This document shows, piece after piece, positions 26,638 to 34,544 of a stretch of DNA of 64,000 bases; the stretch's first letter is position 1; every line of letters begins with the position of its first letter. Source of the DNA: Candidatus Faecousia faecavium (GTDB taxonomy: Bacteria > Bacillota > Clostridia > Oscillospirales > Oscillospiraceae). A program made the translations under genes and the position numbers. The DNA lies in the NCBI GenBank assembly GCA_018712645.1, contig DVGO01000070.1:1-64000 (forward strand). Direction: 5' to 3'. A model generated the notes under the pieces. The model saw only the letters and a list, made by a program, of their open reading frames with translations, was not told where the DNA came from and did not search any database.

Positions 26638-27117
26638 ATGGATACATTACAGATGCAGGTCAATACGTTGATGCGGCTGTGCACAGCTCGAAATGAAGAG
26701 GAGCGCACAGTTCTGCGGGAGGATTTGCGGCGACTGATGGTCCCGGAACAGCCCAAAGAAAGAAACCCCGAGAAGGTGATCCGCCAGATTCTGCTGGAGC
26801 TGGGAGCGCCGGATCACCTGGTGGGACACCCGTACATGATTCAGGCCATTTTGCTGGTGGTGGAGAACCGGACCTATATCCACAACATCACCTTCGGTCT
26901 GTATCCCCAGGTGGCGGCCCACTTTGACACCACCGCCGCCCGGGTGGAGCGGGCTCTGCGGCACCTGATTGAGGTGACCTGGAGCCGGGGCGACTGGGAG
27001 GTGCTGGGCCGGTACTTCGGCAATACCATCAGCCAGGATCGGGGCAAGCCCACCAATGGCGAATTTGTGGCCCGGATTGCCAATGTGGTGCGCCAGCGCC
27101 TGGAGGATGTGGCATGA
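26638..27117 (+). CDS. Stand-alone Spo0A-type DNA-binding protein
   Basis: A 159-residue protein. Residues from about 45 on match the Spo0A effector domain (Spo0A_C): IRQILLELGAPDHLVGHPY, then ITFGLYPQVAAHFDTTAARV, VERALRHLIEVTWSRGDWE and GKPTNGEFVARIA. The receiver domain that phosphorylation controls in Spo0A is missing; only about 40 charged residues precede the HTH. AAGGAGG at 26624-26630 sets the start. Lacking a receiver, activity must be set by its amount, consistent with control by the adjacent XRE/ImmA switch. It may compete at or substitute for Spo0A boxes (inference). Confidence 0.85.
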   Translation: MDTLQMQVNTLMRLCTARNEEERTVLREDLRRLMVPEQPKERNPEKVIRQILLELGAPDHLVGHPYMIQAILLVVENRTYIHNITFGLYPQVAAHFDTTAARVERALRHLIEVTWSRGDWEVLGRYFGNTISQDRGKPTNGEFVARIANVVRQRLEDVA

Positions 27118-27119
27118 GA

Positions 27120-28094
27120 TTACGCAGCGCCTTTGGCCAGGGCGGCAATGGCCAGCGCCAGCTGCCGGGCTGCAATCAGGGCTTCTGCATGGGTATTCCC
27201 GGCGGCGCCTACTTCAATCAGCAGCCCGCCGGGGCACAGATCCTGATTGAACCGGGATGCGCGCAGCTGCAGCGGGCGCATCAGCCCGGGGGACTGGTAT
27301 TGCAGCTGGGTGTGAAGCTTCAGGGCAACAGACAGGTTCTGCTCATACTGTTCGTGGTTGGTTCCCAACACAATCATCAGCTGGGCCGAGGATTCCCCAT
27401 CCACCTGGGCCAGGGTTCTGAGCTGACCGGAACCGTCGCCGGCGGCATCCCGGTGCAGATCCAGCACCAGCTGGATGCTGGGGTATTGCTCCAGATACTT
27501 CGTGATGGACTCCCGGGCGTGGACATAGGAGCCATTGTAAGAGGGGTAATCGTGGATTTCCCGATCCTGGATGGCAGTGATGCCGTACTGCGCCAGAATT
27601 TCTGCGACCTGTTCGCCGATGGAGAGCATGTTGTAGCCTTCATCCAGGGTGCGCCAGAGGGCGGTTTCGGCGTAATCTTCCCCGGCTTTGGTATAGCTTT
27701 CCGTGGTGTGGGTGTGGACAATCAGGACGGTGGGGTCCGGACCGGTGAGATCCCAGGCAAGGGGCTGGGAAAGCAGCGCAGCAATGTCCGGATCTTTGCT
27801 GGCAGCGTAGGTAATTTCCAGGGTTTCCGGCTCGGAAAAGGCCGCAGCGGGAACCAAATCCGGTAAAGATGGGACAGCCGGGGGAGATTCCATGAAATCC
27901 GGCGAAAAAACGCTCTGAGACGACGGAAACCGGACGTCTCGTCCGGTTTCCAGGTATGTAAAAAATGCGGCGGTATTGGGCTGAATCAGCCAAAGCAGAA
28001 GCTTTTCCGGCAGACCCATGGCAAACATCCGAAATACAATGGCACAGGCCAGGGCTGCCAGCCCCACCCGTAGGGATCGGTTCTGCTGATTCAA
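27120..28094 (-). CDS. spoIIP: Stage II sporulation protein P
   Basis: A 324-residue SpoIIP-family amidase/endopeptidase that degrades septal peptidoglycan during forespore engulfment. One N-terminal membrane segment (about residues 9-27) anchors it. The catalytic domain shows VLIVHTHTTESYT near residue 122 and LVLDLHRDAAGD near 210. Start TTG 28094 with AGGAGG nine bases upstream. It lies 30 bases after tadA, presumably co-transcribed, and its stop is two bases from the convergent Spo0A-like gene's stop. Confidence 0.9.
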   Translation of the reverse strand: MNQQNRSLRVGLAALACAIVFRMFAMGLPEKLLLWLIQPNTAAFFTYLETGRDVRFPSSQSVFSPDFMESPPAVPSLPDLVPAAAFSEPETLEITYAASKDPDIAALLSQPLAWDLTGPDPTVLIVHTHTTESYTKAGEDYAETALWRTLDEGYNMLSIGEQVAEILAQYGITAIQDREIHDYPSYNGSYVHARESITKYLEQYPSIQLVLDLHRDAAGDGSGQLRTLAQVDGESSAQLMIVLGTNHEQYEQNLSVALKLHTQLQYQSPGLMRPLQLRASRFNQDLCPGGLLIEVGAAGNTHAEALIAARQLALAIAALAKGAA

Positions 28095-28124
28095 ATTCCC
28101 CTGCCTCCTTTGGTAGTGTCCCGG

Positions 28125-28613
28125 TCAGTCGGTTCTTTTCGGTTGCCATTTTGGGCGGGTGCGCAGCTGAAGCCGCAGCTGCTGGAAAAATTCCGTGAGC
28201 AGCGTCCGGCATTCTTCCTCCCGCACGCCCATTTCCACCTGGGGATGGTGGTTAAAGGCCATGGAAAACAGACTGCACACCGACCCGGCGGCGCCGCATT
28301 TGGCATCGCTGGCACCGTACACCACCCGGGGAATCCGGGCGTTGATGATGGCTCCGGCGCACATGGGGCAGGGCTCCAAGGTTACATACAAGGTGCACTC
28401 CCACAGCCGCCAGCCACCCAGATTCCGGCAGCTTTCCGCAATGGCCTCCAATTCCGCGTGAGCCAGGGCGGATTTGTCCCCTTCCCGGCGGTTGCGGCCC
28501 CGGCCGACAATTTCATTGTTTCGGACAACGACACAGCCCACCGGCACTTCCCCGGCGTCAAAGGCTTCTTTTGCCAGCTTCAGGGCTTCGTCCATAAAGT
28601 ACAGATCATCCAT
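28125..28613 (-). CDS. tadA: tRNA-specific adenosine deaminase
   Basis: Converts the wobble adenosine of tRNA-Arg(ACG) to inosine. The 162-residue cytidine-deaminase-fold protein has the zinc site HAELEAIAE (His and catalytic Glu, about residues 52-60) and PCPMCAGAI (about 83-91). AAAGGAG selects ATG 28613 over an upstream in-frame ATG. It is located with spoIIP rather than with dnaX or the signal recognition particle RNA, which is a common neighbour elsewhere. Confidence 0.93.
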   Translation of the reverse strand: MDDLYFMDEALKLAKEAFDAGEVPVGCVVVRNNEIVGRGRNRREGDKSALAHAELEAIAESCRNLGGWRLWECTLYVTLEPCPMCAGAIINARIPRVVYGASDAKCGAAGSVCSLFSMAFNHHPQVEMGVREEECRTLLTEFFQQLRLQLRTRPKWQPKRTD

Positions 28614-28791
28614 GATATCAGCTCCTTTGGCCATATCATACCTGAAAAAGCCCGCTGTGAAAAGAAGAATTTTCCGTATCTTTGTCCTGCGGCTCCCAGT
28701 ATACCACGGCAGGAAAAGAAATTTTGTTGAAGCGCGTCCTCACGCCCCGGAAAAATCCGGCCGCTGGGGAACGGAAGAAAGGGAGGAATCC

Positions 28792-28926
28792 ATGTATTTG
28801 GAATTTCCGTATACGTTATTTTACGATGAACAGGCAGCCATTCCCGGGGGATTCTGCGAAACATGCGGCTGCGAGTGCTACGCCCCGGGTCTGCACTGCC
28901 TGCGCTGCGAAAGGAGGCGGCTATGA
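28792..28926 (+). CDS. 44-residue cysteine-rich protein
   Basis: A tiny protein with a C-terminal knot of four cysteines in FCETCGCECYAPGLHCLRC that could bind zinc. GGGAGG lies five bases before the ATG, and the stop overlaps the next start (ATGA), so it is translationally coupled to a two-gene tail. I do not recognise a family. It is the first gene of a three-gene cassette ending in a sigma-region-4-like protein. Confidence 0.6.
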   Translation: MYLEFPYTLFYDEQAAIPGGFCETCGCECYAPGLHCLRCERRRL

Positions 28927-29156
28927 CATTAGCGGAATTAAGCCCCATGTATGAAGCGGCGGCAGTGCCCCTTCGTCTTCGGCTGCGGCAGCTGCGGCTG
29001 ATGCTGGCCCAGACCCAGGACCCGGAAGAGATTTTTCACATCAAACGCAGGATTCAGGAACTGACGCCCATGCTGACCCAAATGAACGAACTGGCGGAAC
29101 TGACGGCCCATTATTATGACAGGGGGTACTGGAGAAGTGAAAAATACACCTTATGA
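28923..29156 (+). CDS. 77-residue helical protein of the cassette
   Basis: Starts in a four-base overlap with the Cys-rich gene. The sequence is rich in Leu, Arg and Glu (RLRLRQLRLMLAQTQD) with heptad spacing and is probably an all-helical, coiled-coil protein that ends HYYDRGYWRSEKYTL. It overlaps the following gene by 20 bases. No domain recognised; its position suggests it partners the DNA-binding protein downstream. Confidence 0.65.
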   Translation: MTLAELSPMYEAAAVPLRLRLRQLRLMLAQTQDPEEIFHIKRRIQELTPMLTQMNELAELTAHYYDRGYWRSEKYTL

Positions 29157-29379
29157 CGGCTATCTTGGTCCCCGTCTGCCCCGACAGGTGCAGCTCAGCC
29201 GCATCCGGCAGGTGATGCAGGATGAACTCACCCCTTTGCAGCGGGAAACCCTGATGGCCTGTTACTTTGAGAAAAAATCCCAGGTGGAGTTCGCCCGGGA
29301 ACGAGGGGTGAGCAAAAGCACCGTCTGCCGCACCCTGAAACGGGCGGAAAGGAAACTGCGGCGTTTTTTGCGGTATTAA
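29137..29379 (+). CDS. Sigma-70 region-4-like HTH protein
   Basis: An 80-residue protein whose second half is a sigma region 4 helix-turn-helix: ELTPLQRETLMACYFEKKSQ then RGVSKSTVCRTLKRAERKLRR. It has no region 2, so it cannot be a complete sigma factor; it resembles the small phage or element regulators that bind -35-like sites. GTG 29137, about 10 bases after AGGGGG, is the preferred start, though ATG 29116 is in frame. Confidence 0.75.
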   Translation: MKNTPYDGYLGPRLPRQVQLSRIRQVMQDELTPLQRETLMACYFEKKSQVEFARERGVSKSTVCRTLKRAERKLRRFLRY

Positions 29380-29440
29380 GGAACCTCTGAATAATTCGTC
29401 TTCTGCCGTCAGCTCTCGCCGATTGAATCAGAGCTTCCTT
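29378..29440. repeat. 63-base element with terminal inverted repeats
   Basis: AAGGAACCTCTGA (29378-29390) and TCAGAGCTTCCTT (29428-29440) are inverted repeats with one mismatch, enclosing 37 bases. The repeat starts inside the stop codon of the preceding gene. It resembles the footprint of a miniature transposable element, but no target duplication was identified. Confidence 0.4.
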
Positions 29441-29476
29441 AAAAAATTCTGCCAGGCAATATTACCTGGCAGAATT
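29440..29476 (-). terminator. Terminator of the aldo/keto reductase gene
   Basis: AATTCTGCCAGG (29445-29456) and CCTGGCAGAATT (29465-29476) form a perfect stem, followed on the minus strand by a T tract. Confidence 0.85.
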
Positions 29477-29494
29477 GTGTGTTGAAAAGGAAAA

Positions 29495-30502
29495 TTATAC
29501 CCCAAAGTCCTTCACGGCTTGCTTCAACATTTCCCGGATGGGCAGGTGGTAGGGGCAGCGCTCTTCGCAGGCGCCGCAGCCGACGCAGTCGGAGGCCTTT
29601 TTCTCCAGACCTGCGTAGCGGTCCTTGGCCCAGTCGGCAAGACCATAGCGCTGGAGGTAACCCTCGAACAGGAACACGTTGGAGATGCTGATTCCCACGG
29701 TACAGGGCTGGCAGTAATTGCAGCGGCGGCAGAACTGGGTGCCCAGCTGATCCCGGACCTGCTGGAATTTGGCCTTTTCCTCCTCGGTCAGAGGAGCGGT
29801 GTTGGACACGGCAGCCAGATTCTGCTGCAGCTCCTTGGGCTCCGCCATGCCGGGAATGACCACGGTTACGTCGTCATTGGCGCAGATGTAGCGCAGGGCC
29901 AGATTGGCATCTTCAATGGCACCGCCGGCCAGGGGCTTCATGCAGATAAAAGCGATGTTCTTTTCGGCACACTGATGGATCAATTCCTGACCCTGGCTCT
30001 CCACAATGTTGTAGGGGAACATAATGGTTTCCACCCAGTCCATTTCCAGAGCCATCTTGAAGGTATCCAAAGAGTGGGCGGTAACACCCAGGTGACCAAC
30101 TTTTCCGGCAGCCTTGGCTTCCAGCAGCGCTTCCAGAGCGCCGCCGGGAGCAACCACCTGCTCCAGCTGGGCGGTGGTGGGGTTGTGAATCTGGTACAGG
30201 TCAATGTGATCGGTGCGCAGGTTTTTCAGGCTGGTTTCGATGTCCTTTGCCATAGCCTCCCGGGTTCTGGACATGCTCTTGGTGGCCAGGACAAAATCCT
30301 CCCGAATACCCTCGAGAGCGTAGCCTAAGTATTCTTCACTGACGGTATAGCCCCGGGCGGTGTCGATGTAGTTGACGCCCGCGTCCTTCAGCTGGTGAAT
30401 CAGGGTTTTGGTGCCTTCGGCATCAATGCGCTGGATGGGAATGCCGCCGAAGCCCAAACGGGAAATCTTCAGGCCGGTCTTGCCCAAAATGCGATATTCC
30501 AT
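29495..30502 (-). CDS. Aldo/keto reductase with C-terminal ferredoxin-type clusters
   Basis: A 335-residue enzyme. The AKR barrel has the catalytic set DTARGYTVSEEYLG, ATKS and LYQIHN (Asp, Tyr, Lys, His). The C-terminal 90 residues add cysteine clusters CRRCNYCQPC and CVGCGACEERCPYH, typical of clostridial AKRs that bind [4Fe-4S] clusters and may use ferredoxin rather than, or besides, NAD(P)H. AGGAGG precedes the ATG. It is monocistronic with its own promoter and terminator. Substrate unknown. Confidence 0.88.
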   Translation of the reverse strand: MEYRILGKTGLKISRLGFGGIPIQRIDAEGTKTLIHQLKDAGVNYIDTARGYTVSEEYLGYALEGIREDFVLATKSMSRTREAMAKDIETSLKNLRTDHIDLYQIHNPTTAQLEQVVAPGGALEALLEAKAAGKVGHLGVTAHSLDTFKMALEMDWVETIMFPYNIVESQGQELIHQCAEKNIAFICMKPLAGGAIEDANLALRYICANDDVTVVIPGMAEPKELQQNLAAVSNTAPLTEEEKAKFQQVRDQLGTQFCRRCNYCQPCTVGISISNVFLFEGYLQRYGLADWAKDRYAGLEKKASDCVGCGACEERCPYHLPIREMLKQAVKDFGV

Positions 30503-30532
30503 GGAATCTACCTCCTAAAAGTTCTTTCTGTC

Positions 30533-30561
30533 ATTATAGCGAGGGATGTAAGCAAATGCAA
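30533..30561 (-). promoter_or_regulatory. Promoter of the aldo/keto reductase
   Basis: On the minus strand TTGCAT (30556-30561), 17 bases, TATAAT (30533-30538), about 30 bases from the start codon. Confidence 0.7.
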
Positions 30562-30580
30562 TAACTTCCCGAAAAAGGGA

Positions 30581-31366
30581 CTACTTTCCCAGTTCCAGAT
30601 TTTTCCGGTAGGCTGCAATCACGCAGTCCATGGCGGCGCCCCGGAAGCCCCGCTGTTCCAGAATCCGGATGCCTTCAATGGTGCTTCCACCGGGAGAGCA
30701 AACCGCGTCCTTCAGAGCGCCGGGGTGCTGACCGGAAGCCAGGAACATCTCTGCAGAGCCGGAGAGCATCTTTGCAGCATAGGCCATGGCCTTGGCCCGG
30801 GGCAGGCCGCAGGCAACGGCACCGTCGGCCAGGGCTTCCAGCAGTACATAGGCATAGGCCGGGCCGCTGCCGGACAGGGCGCTGGCAGCGTCAATCAGCC
30901 GCTCTTCCAGCGGGTCCAGCAGGCCGCAGGGGGCCATGTCTTGCAGCCAGTCGGACAGATCGACCTCCGTGACCAACGGGTTGGTACAGTAGGGAATCAC
31001 GCCCATGCCCACGGCTGTGGGGGTGTTGGGCATGATGCGGATGATGGGAACCTCCGTTCCCACAAACTCCTGAATCTGAGCCATGGTCAGACCTGCCGCC
31101 ATGGTAATCAGCACAGGCTTGCGCTGGGCCAGCACCGGTGCCAGAGGGGCGAGCATATCAGCCATCATATGGGGCTTGACTGCCAGGAAAATCCGCTGGC
31201 AGGACTGAGCAATGGTTTGGTTGTCGCCGTAGGAAATCCCCAGTTCTTCCGCAAGGGCTTTGGCCTTGCCGGAGCGGTCGGAAACCAGAATGTCTTTGCT
31301 GCTGCGGCTCAGTGCCCGGGCGACAGCGCCGCCCATGTTGCCGCAGCCGATAAATCCGTATTTCAT
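30581..31366 (-). CDS. proC: Pyrroline-5-carboxylate reductase
   Basis: Reduces pyrroline-5-carboxylate to proline with NAD(P)H, the last step of proline synthesis. The 261 residues begin with the Rossmann motif FIGCGNMGGAVARAL and include ALSGSGPAYAYVLLEALADG and PGALKDAVCSPGGSTIEG, both conserved in ProC. It is the third gene of proB-proA-proC, ten bases after proA, so the complete route from glutamate is encoded in one operon. Confidence 0.95.
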   Translation of the reverse strand: MKYGFIGCGNMGGAVARALSRSSKDILVSDRSGKAKALAEELGISYGDNQTIAQSCQRIFLAVKPHMMADMLAPLAPVLAQRKPVLITMAAGLTMAQIQEFVGTEVPIIRIMPNTPTAVGMGVIPYCTNPLVTEVDLSDWLQDMAPCGLLDPLEERLIDAASALSGSGPAYAYVLLEALADGAVACGLPRAKAMAYAAKMLSGSAEMFLASGQHPGALKDAVCSPGGSTIEGIRILEQRGFRGAAMDCVIAAYRKNLELGK

Positions 31367-31376
31367 AGCAGCCTCC

Positions 31377-32615
31377 TTACCGGATGTGTCCGGTGCCGTG
31401 AATGATGTACTTGTAGGTGGTCAGTTCCCGCAGACCCATGGGGCCCCGGGCGTGGAGCTTCTGGGTGGAAATGCCCATTTCGCAGCCCAGGCCAAATTCG
31501 CCGCCGTCGGTGAAGCGGGTGGAGGCGTTGACATAAACTGCTGCACTGTCCACCCCGGCAGTGAACATCTGCTCTGCTTCCGGGCTTTGGGTGATGATGG
31601 ATTCGCTGTGACCGGTGGAGTGGGCGGCAATGTGAGAAACCGCTTCCTCAACCCCGTCCACGCATTTGACTGCCAGAATGTAGTCAAGGAACTCGGTGTC
31701 AAAGTCCATTTCTCCTGCCGCCTTGCCGGGGATGATAGCAGCGGCGGTTTCGTCCAGCCGAAGTTCCACCGGATGGGCGGCGTTCAATACCAGCCGGTCA
31801 TGGAGCATGGGAAGAAAGGCGGGGGCGATGGCCTTGTCCACCAGCAGCACCTCTTCGGCATTGCACACGCTGGGGCGGCTGGTTTTGGCGTTTTCTACAA
31901 TGTTCAGTGCCATGGACAGGTCGGCGGTTTTCTCCACATACACATGGCAGATGCCGGTGCCGGTGGCGATGCAGGGAACGGTGGCAGTACGCACGCAGGT
32001 GTTAATCAGCCCGGCGCCGCCCCGGGGAATCAGAAGATCTACATAGCCATTGGCGGTCATCAAAGCGGTAGCGCTGTCCCGGGAGGTGTCCTGCACCAGA
32101 TTCACCGCCGTTTCCGGGATGCCCTGCTGCTTCAGACCCGCCCGGAGGGCGGTGACAATGGCATTGGCGCTGCGGAAGGCTTCCTTGCCGCCCCGGAGAA
32201 TGCACACATTGCCGCTTTTTAAAGCCAGAGCGGCGGCGTCGCTGGTGACGTTGGGACGGCTTTCATAGATAATGGCGACCACGCCCATGGGAACGGAAAC
32301 TTTCTGAATTTGCAGTCCGTCGCTGCGGGTGTGTTCTTCCAGCACCAATCCTACCGGGTCAGGAAGCGCTGCCACCTCCCGGATGCCCTGGGCCATTGCA
32401 GCAATCCGGGAACCGGTCAGCAGCAGCCGGTCCAGCGTGACCTGAGACACGGTGCCTTTGGCCGCTTCCAGATCCAGGGCGTTGGCACTCAGAATGGCTT
32501 GCTCCTGCTCCAGCAGGGCGTCGGCCATGGCGTTGAGGGCGGCGTTTTTCTGCGCGGATGTCAGGCAGGAAACCTGGGCTTTTGCAGCCTTGGCTTGTTC
32601 CAGCGTAGTTTTCAT
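31377..32615 (-). CDS. proA: Glutamate-5-semialdehyde dehydrogenase
   Basis: Reduces glutamyl-5-phosphate to the semialdehyde. The 412-residue aldehyde-dehydrogenase-fold protein has the catalytic cysteine in [12 protein letters not shown] and the conserved [14 protein letters not shown] and [17 protein letters not shown] stretches. GGAGG with seven-base spacing favours ATG 32615 over the in-frame ATG six bases upstream. It begins three bases beyond the proB stop. Confidence 0.95.
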   Translation of the reverse strand: MKTTLEQAKAAKAQVSCLTSAQKNAALNAMADALLEQEQAILSANALDLEAAKGTVSQVTLDRLLLTGSRIAAMAQGIREVAALPDPVGLVLEEHTRSDGLQIQKVSVPMGVVAIIYESRPNVTSDAAALALKSGNVCILRGGKEAFRSANAIVTALRAGLKQQGIPETAVNLVQDTSRDSATALMTANGYVDLLIPRGGAGLINTCVRTATVPCIATGTGICHVYVEKTADLSMALNIVENAKTSRPSVCNAEEVLLVDKAIAPAFLPMLHDRLVLNAAHPVELRLDETAAAIIPGKAAGEMDFDTEFLDYILAVKCVDGVEEAVSHIAAHSTGHSESIITQSPEAEQMFTAGVDSAAVYVNASTRFTDGGEFGLGCEMGISTQKLHARGPMGLRELTTYKYIIHGTGHIR

Positions 32616-32617
32616 AG

Positions 32618-33385
32618 TCATTCCTCCCGGGTAAAGGTTGTGCCGATGTTCTGACCGTCCAGAATACGGTAGAGGTTGTCCGGGTCATTGCCGTTGGCGA
32701 TGACCATATCGCAACCGCAGCTCAGGCAGATTTCCGCTGCCCGAAGCTTGGTGACCATACCGCCGGTGCCTTGCTGGGAACTGCTGACTCCTGCCAGCTG
32801 GCGGACGCTGTCATCCAGCCGGGTAATCCGGTGCAGCAGCTGGGCGTCGGGATGGGTATGGGGGTCGGCGGTGTACAGACCGTCAATATCCGACAGCAGA
32901 ATCAGAAGGTCTGCCCCGATGCTCTGGGCCACAATGGCGGCCAGGGTATCGTTGTCACCGATGACGATTTCTTCTGTGGCCACGGTGTCGTTTTCGTTCA
33001 GAATGGGCAGGGCGCCCAGTTCCAGCAGCCGGTTCAGGGTGTTGGTAAAATTGGCGTGGCGGCGCTCGTTTTTGGTATCGTCGCCGGTAATCAGCAGCTG
33101 GGCCACGGTGTGGTGGTACTCTCCGAAAATCTTGTCGTAGAAGTACATCAGTTCGCACTGTCCCACAGCAGCTGCTGCCTGCTTGGTAGGGATATCTCCG
33201 GGCCGCTGCCGCAGACCCAGCTTACCCACGCCCATGCCGATGGCGCCGGAGGAAACCAGAATCAGCTCGTGGCCTGCATTTTTGATGTCGCTCATGACCT
33301 TGCACAGCGCTTCTACCCGGCGAATGTTCAGGTGTCCCGTGGGGTGTGCTAGGGTGGAAGTGCCGATTTTCACTACAATGCGCAT
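32618..33385 (-). CDS. proB: Glutamate 5-kinase (short form without PUA domain)
   Basis: Phosphorylates glutamate with ATP, the committed and usually proline-inhibited step. The amino-acid-kinase domain is complete ([16 protein letters not shown], then [16 protein letters not shown] and [12 protein letters not shown]). At 255 residues it lacks the C-terminal PUA domain of the enterobacterial enzyme, as in many Firmicutes. GGAGG spaced seven bases selects ATG 33385 rather than the ATG six bases upstream. Confidence 0.95.
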   Translation of the reverse strand: MRIVVKIGTSTLAHPTGHLNIRRVEALCKVMSDIKNAGHELILVSSGAIGMGVGKLGLRQRPGDIPTKQAAAAVGQCELMYFYDKIFGEYHHTVAQLLITGDDTKNERRHANFTNTLNRLLELGALPILNENDTVATEEIVIGDNDTLAAIVAQSIGADLLILLSDIDGLYTADPHTHPDAQLLHRITRLDDSVRQLAGVSSSQQGTGGMVTKLRAAEICLSCGCDMVIANGNDPDNLYRILDGQNIGTTFTREE

Positions 33386-33419
33386 ACGCATCCCTCCCGG
33401 AGAAAAAGAATTTTCTGCA

Positions 33420-33448
33420 ATTATAGCACCGGGCCACAATAAAATAAA
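33420..33448 (-). promoter_or_regulatory. proBAC promoter
   Basis: On the minus strand TATAAT (33420-33425) lies 17 bases from TTTATT (33443-33448). The -35 box is weak. The leader is short and shows no T-box or other riboswitch. Confidence 0.5.
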
Positions 33449-33457
33449 GAGGAATGC

Positions 33458-33491
33458 AAAAAAATGGACACCTTTCGGCGTCCATTTTTTT
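33458..33491 (-). terminator. ribU terminator
   Basis: ATGGACACC and the GCGTCCAT arm form a hairpin around TTTCG (33464-33485) flanked by A and T runs on both sides. It ends ribU on the minus strand and lies upstream of the proB promoter. Confidence 0.85.
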
Positions 33492-33498
33492 GGAAAGA

Positions 33499-34221
33499 TT
33501 AACTCCTGTGTATCCCGAACAGCGGCTTTGCCACCCGCTTGTACAGCAGCAGGGTCAGCAGGGAGATGATGGTCCCTTTGATCAGGTTCAAAGGTGCTAC
33601 ACAGAGAATCACAAAGCTGGTGACGCTGTTGATGCCGCCTCGGATTTCTGCACCCATGGCAAGGATGGCTTCCAGGGGGATGCCGTACAGCTCGGCAAAT
33701 TTCGGCAGCAGATACACTGCGTTGAAGGCAGTGCCGAAAACGGTCATGGAGAGCGTGCCCAGAATCATGCCGATGATGGCGCTGTGCTTGCTCTTGTGGG
33801 CGTGATACCAGATGGTAGCCGGCAGAACAAAGGCGCAGCCTACCACAAAGTTGGCAAGATCGCCTACGAAGGCGGTGGAAGTGCCTTTCAGCAGCAGTTT
33901 CAGCAGAATTTTCACGCCTTCACAGACCACCGTAGCGCTGGGTCCCAAGTAAAAGCCGCACAGCAGCACCGGCAGTTCCGAAAAGTCCAGTTTGTAGAAT
34001 TCCGGCGCAATCAGCAGCAGGGGGAAGTCCAGCATGTGCAGCACGGCGGCAATGGCGGCGCAGATGCCGATCAGGCACACCCGCCGGGCGGGGGTTACGG
34101 TGCGCTTCTGGGGCAGGAACCGTTCCGCCAGATGGGCCAGCAGAGTCAGAACCACTACCAGCACCACACACATCAGCACGAACGTTACATTGCCTTGAAA
34201 CTGCTCCCAAAGGTTTGTCAT
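33499..34221 (-). CDS. ribU: ECF riboflavin transporter substrate-binding protein
   Basis: A 240-residue membrane protein with five or six hydrophobic segments. It matches RibU-type S components, which capture riboflavin and dock on a shared ECF energising module. The IAPEFYKLDFSELPVLLCGF loop is the characteristic RibU motif. Control by an FMN riboswitch directly upstream confirms the substrate class. Its energising T and A subunits are not adjacent; the cobamide ECF module at 43.7-46.2 kb is a candidate only if shared. Confidence 0.92.
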   Translation of the reverse strand: MTNLWEQFQGNVTFVLMCVVLVVVLTLLAHLAERFLPQKRTVTPARRVCLIGICAAIAAVLHMLDFPLLLIAPEFYKLDFSELPVLLCGFYLGPSATVVCEGVKILLKLLLKGTSTAFVGDLANFVVGCAFVLPATIWYHAHKSKHSAIIGMILGTLSMTVFGTAFNAVYLLPKFAELYGIPLEAILAMGAEIRGGINSVTSFVILCVAPLNLIKGTIISLLTLLLYKRVAKPLFGIHRS

Positions 34222-34236
34222 AATTGGTCACCTCGT

Positions 34237-34270
34237 AAAAAGAATACGCCCTGGGGATAGCCCCAGGGCG
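34237..34270 (-). terminator. FMN riboswitch expression-platform terminator
   Basis: A perfect 10-base stem CGCCCTGGGG (34247-34256) / CCCCAGGGCG (34261-34270), loop ATAG, followed on the minus strand by TATTCTTTTTA. It lies between the FMN aptamer and the ribU ribosome site, so bound FMN should favour termination. Confidence 0.85.
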
Positions 34271-34310
34271 CGAAAATAAACGCAATTGTGTGCAATGTGG
34301 CACATTTGCG

Positions 34311-34420
34311 TATCTTCTTCCATCCAGACTATACTGTCGGTTCCGGAGTTGCACCGAATCAACGCCTAAGCGCTCGCGGACTATACCGCCGGTGGGGAAT
34401 TGCGCCCCGCCCTGAAGATA
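34311..34420 (-). promoter_or_regulatory. FMN riboswitch (RFN element)
   Basis: On the minus strand the element begins TATCTTCAGGGCGGGGCG and ends GGATGGAAGAAGATA, closing with complementary TATCTTC/GAAGATA. Conserved RFN parts are seen in order: CAATTCCCCACCGGCGGT, AGTCCGCGAGCGCTTAGGC, GATTCGGTGCAACTCCG, ACCGACAGTATAGTCTGG. FMN binding represses ribU through the downstream terminator. Confidence 0.96.
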
Positions 34421-34489
34421 CTGTTCAGTTCCCCTACAAGATAGCACGGCTTCGGCCTCTTGTCAAGAGGGCGCGGCTGTAGTAGAATA

Positions 34490-34537
34490 AAAACGAAAAA
34501 GCCCCAAACCATCCCGGATGTTGGGACAGTCTGGGGC
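34490..34537 (-). terminator. Terminator of the DUF4830 gene
   Basis: GCCCCA (34501-34506) pairs with TGGGGC (34532-34537), extended by CATCCCGG-type inner pairing; a T-rich tract follows on the minus strand (complement of 34490-34500). Confidence 0.7.
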
Positions 34538-34544
34538 GCAGATT

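Noticed and set aside
28614-28791. Signal recognition particle RNA near tadA
   Set aside because: tadA often neighbours this RNA, but the stretch lacks the conserved GGAA-tetraloop domain and foldback.
33386-33457. T-box or other amino-acid leader before proB
   Set aside because: The leader is under 40 bases and has no T-box or specifier stem.
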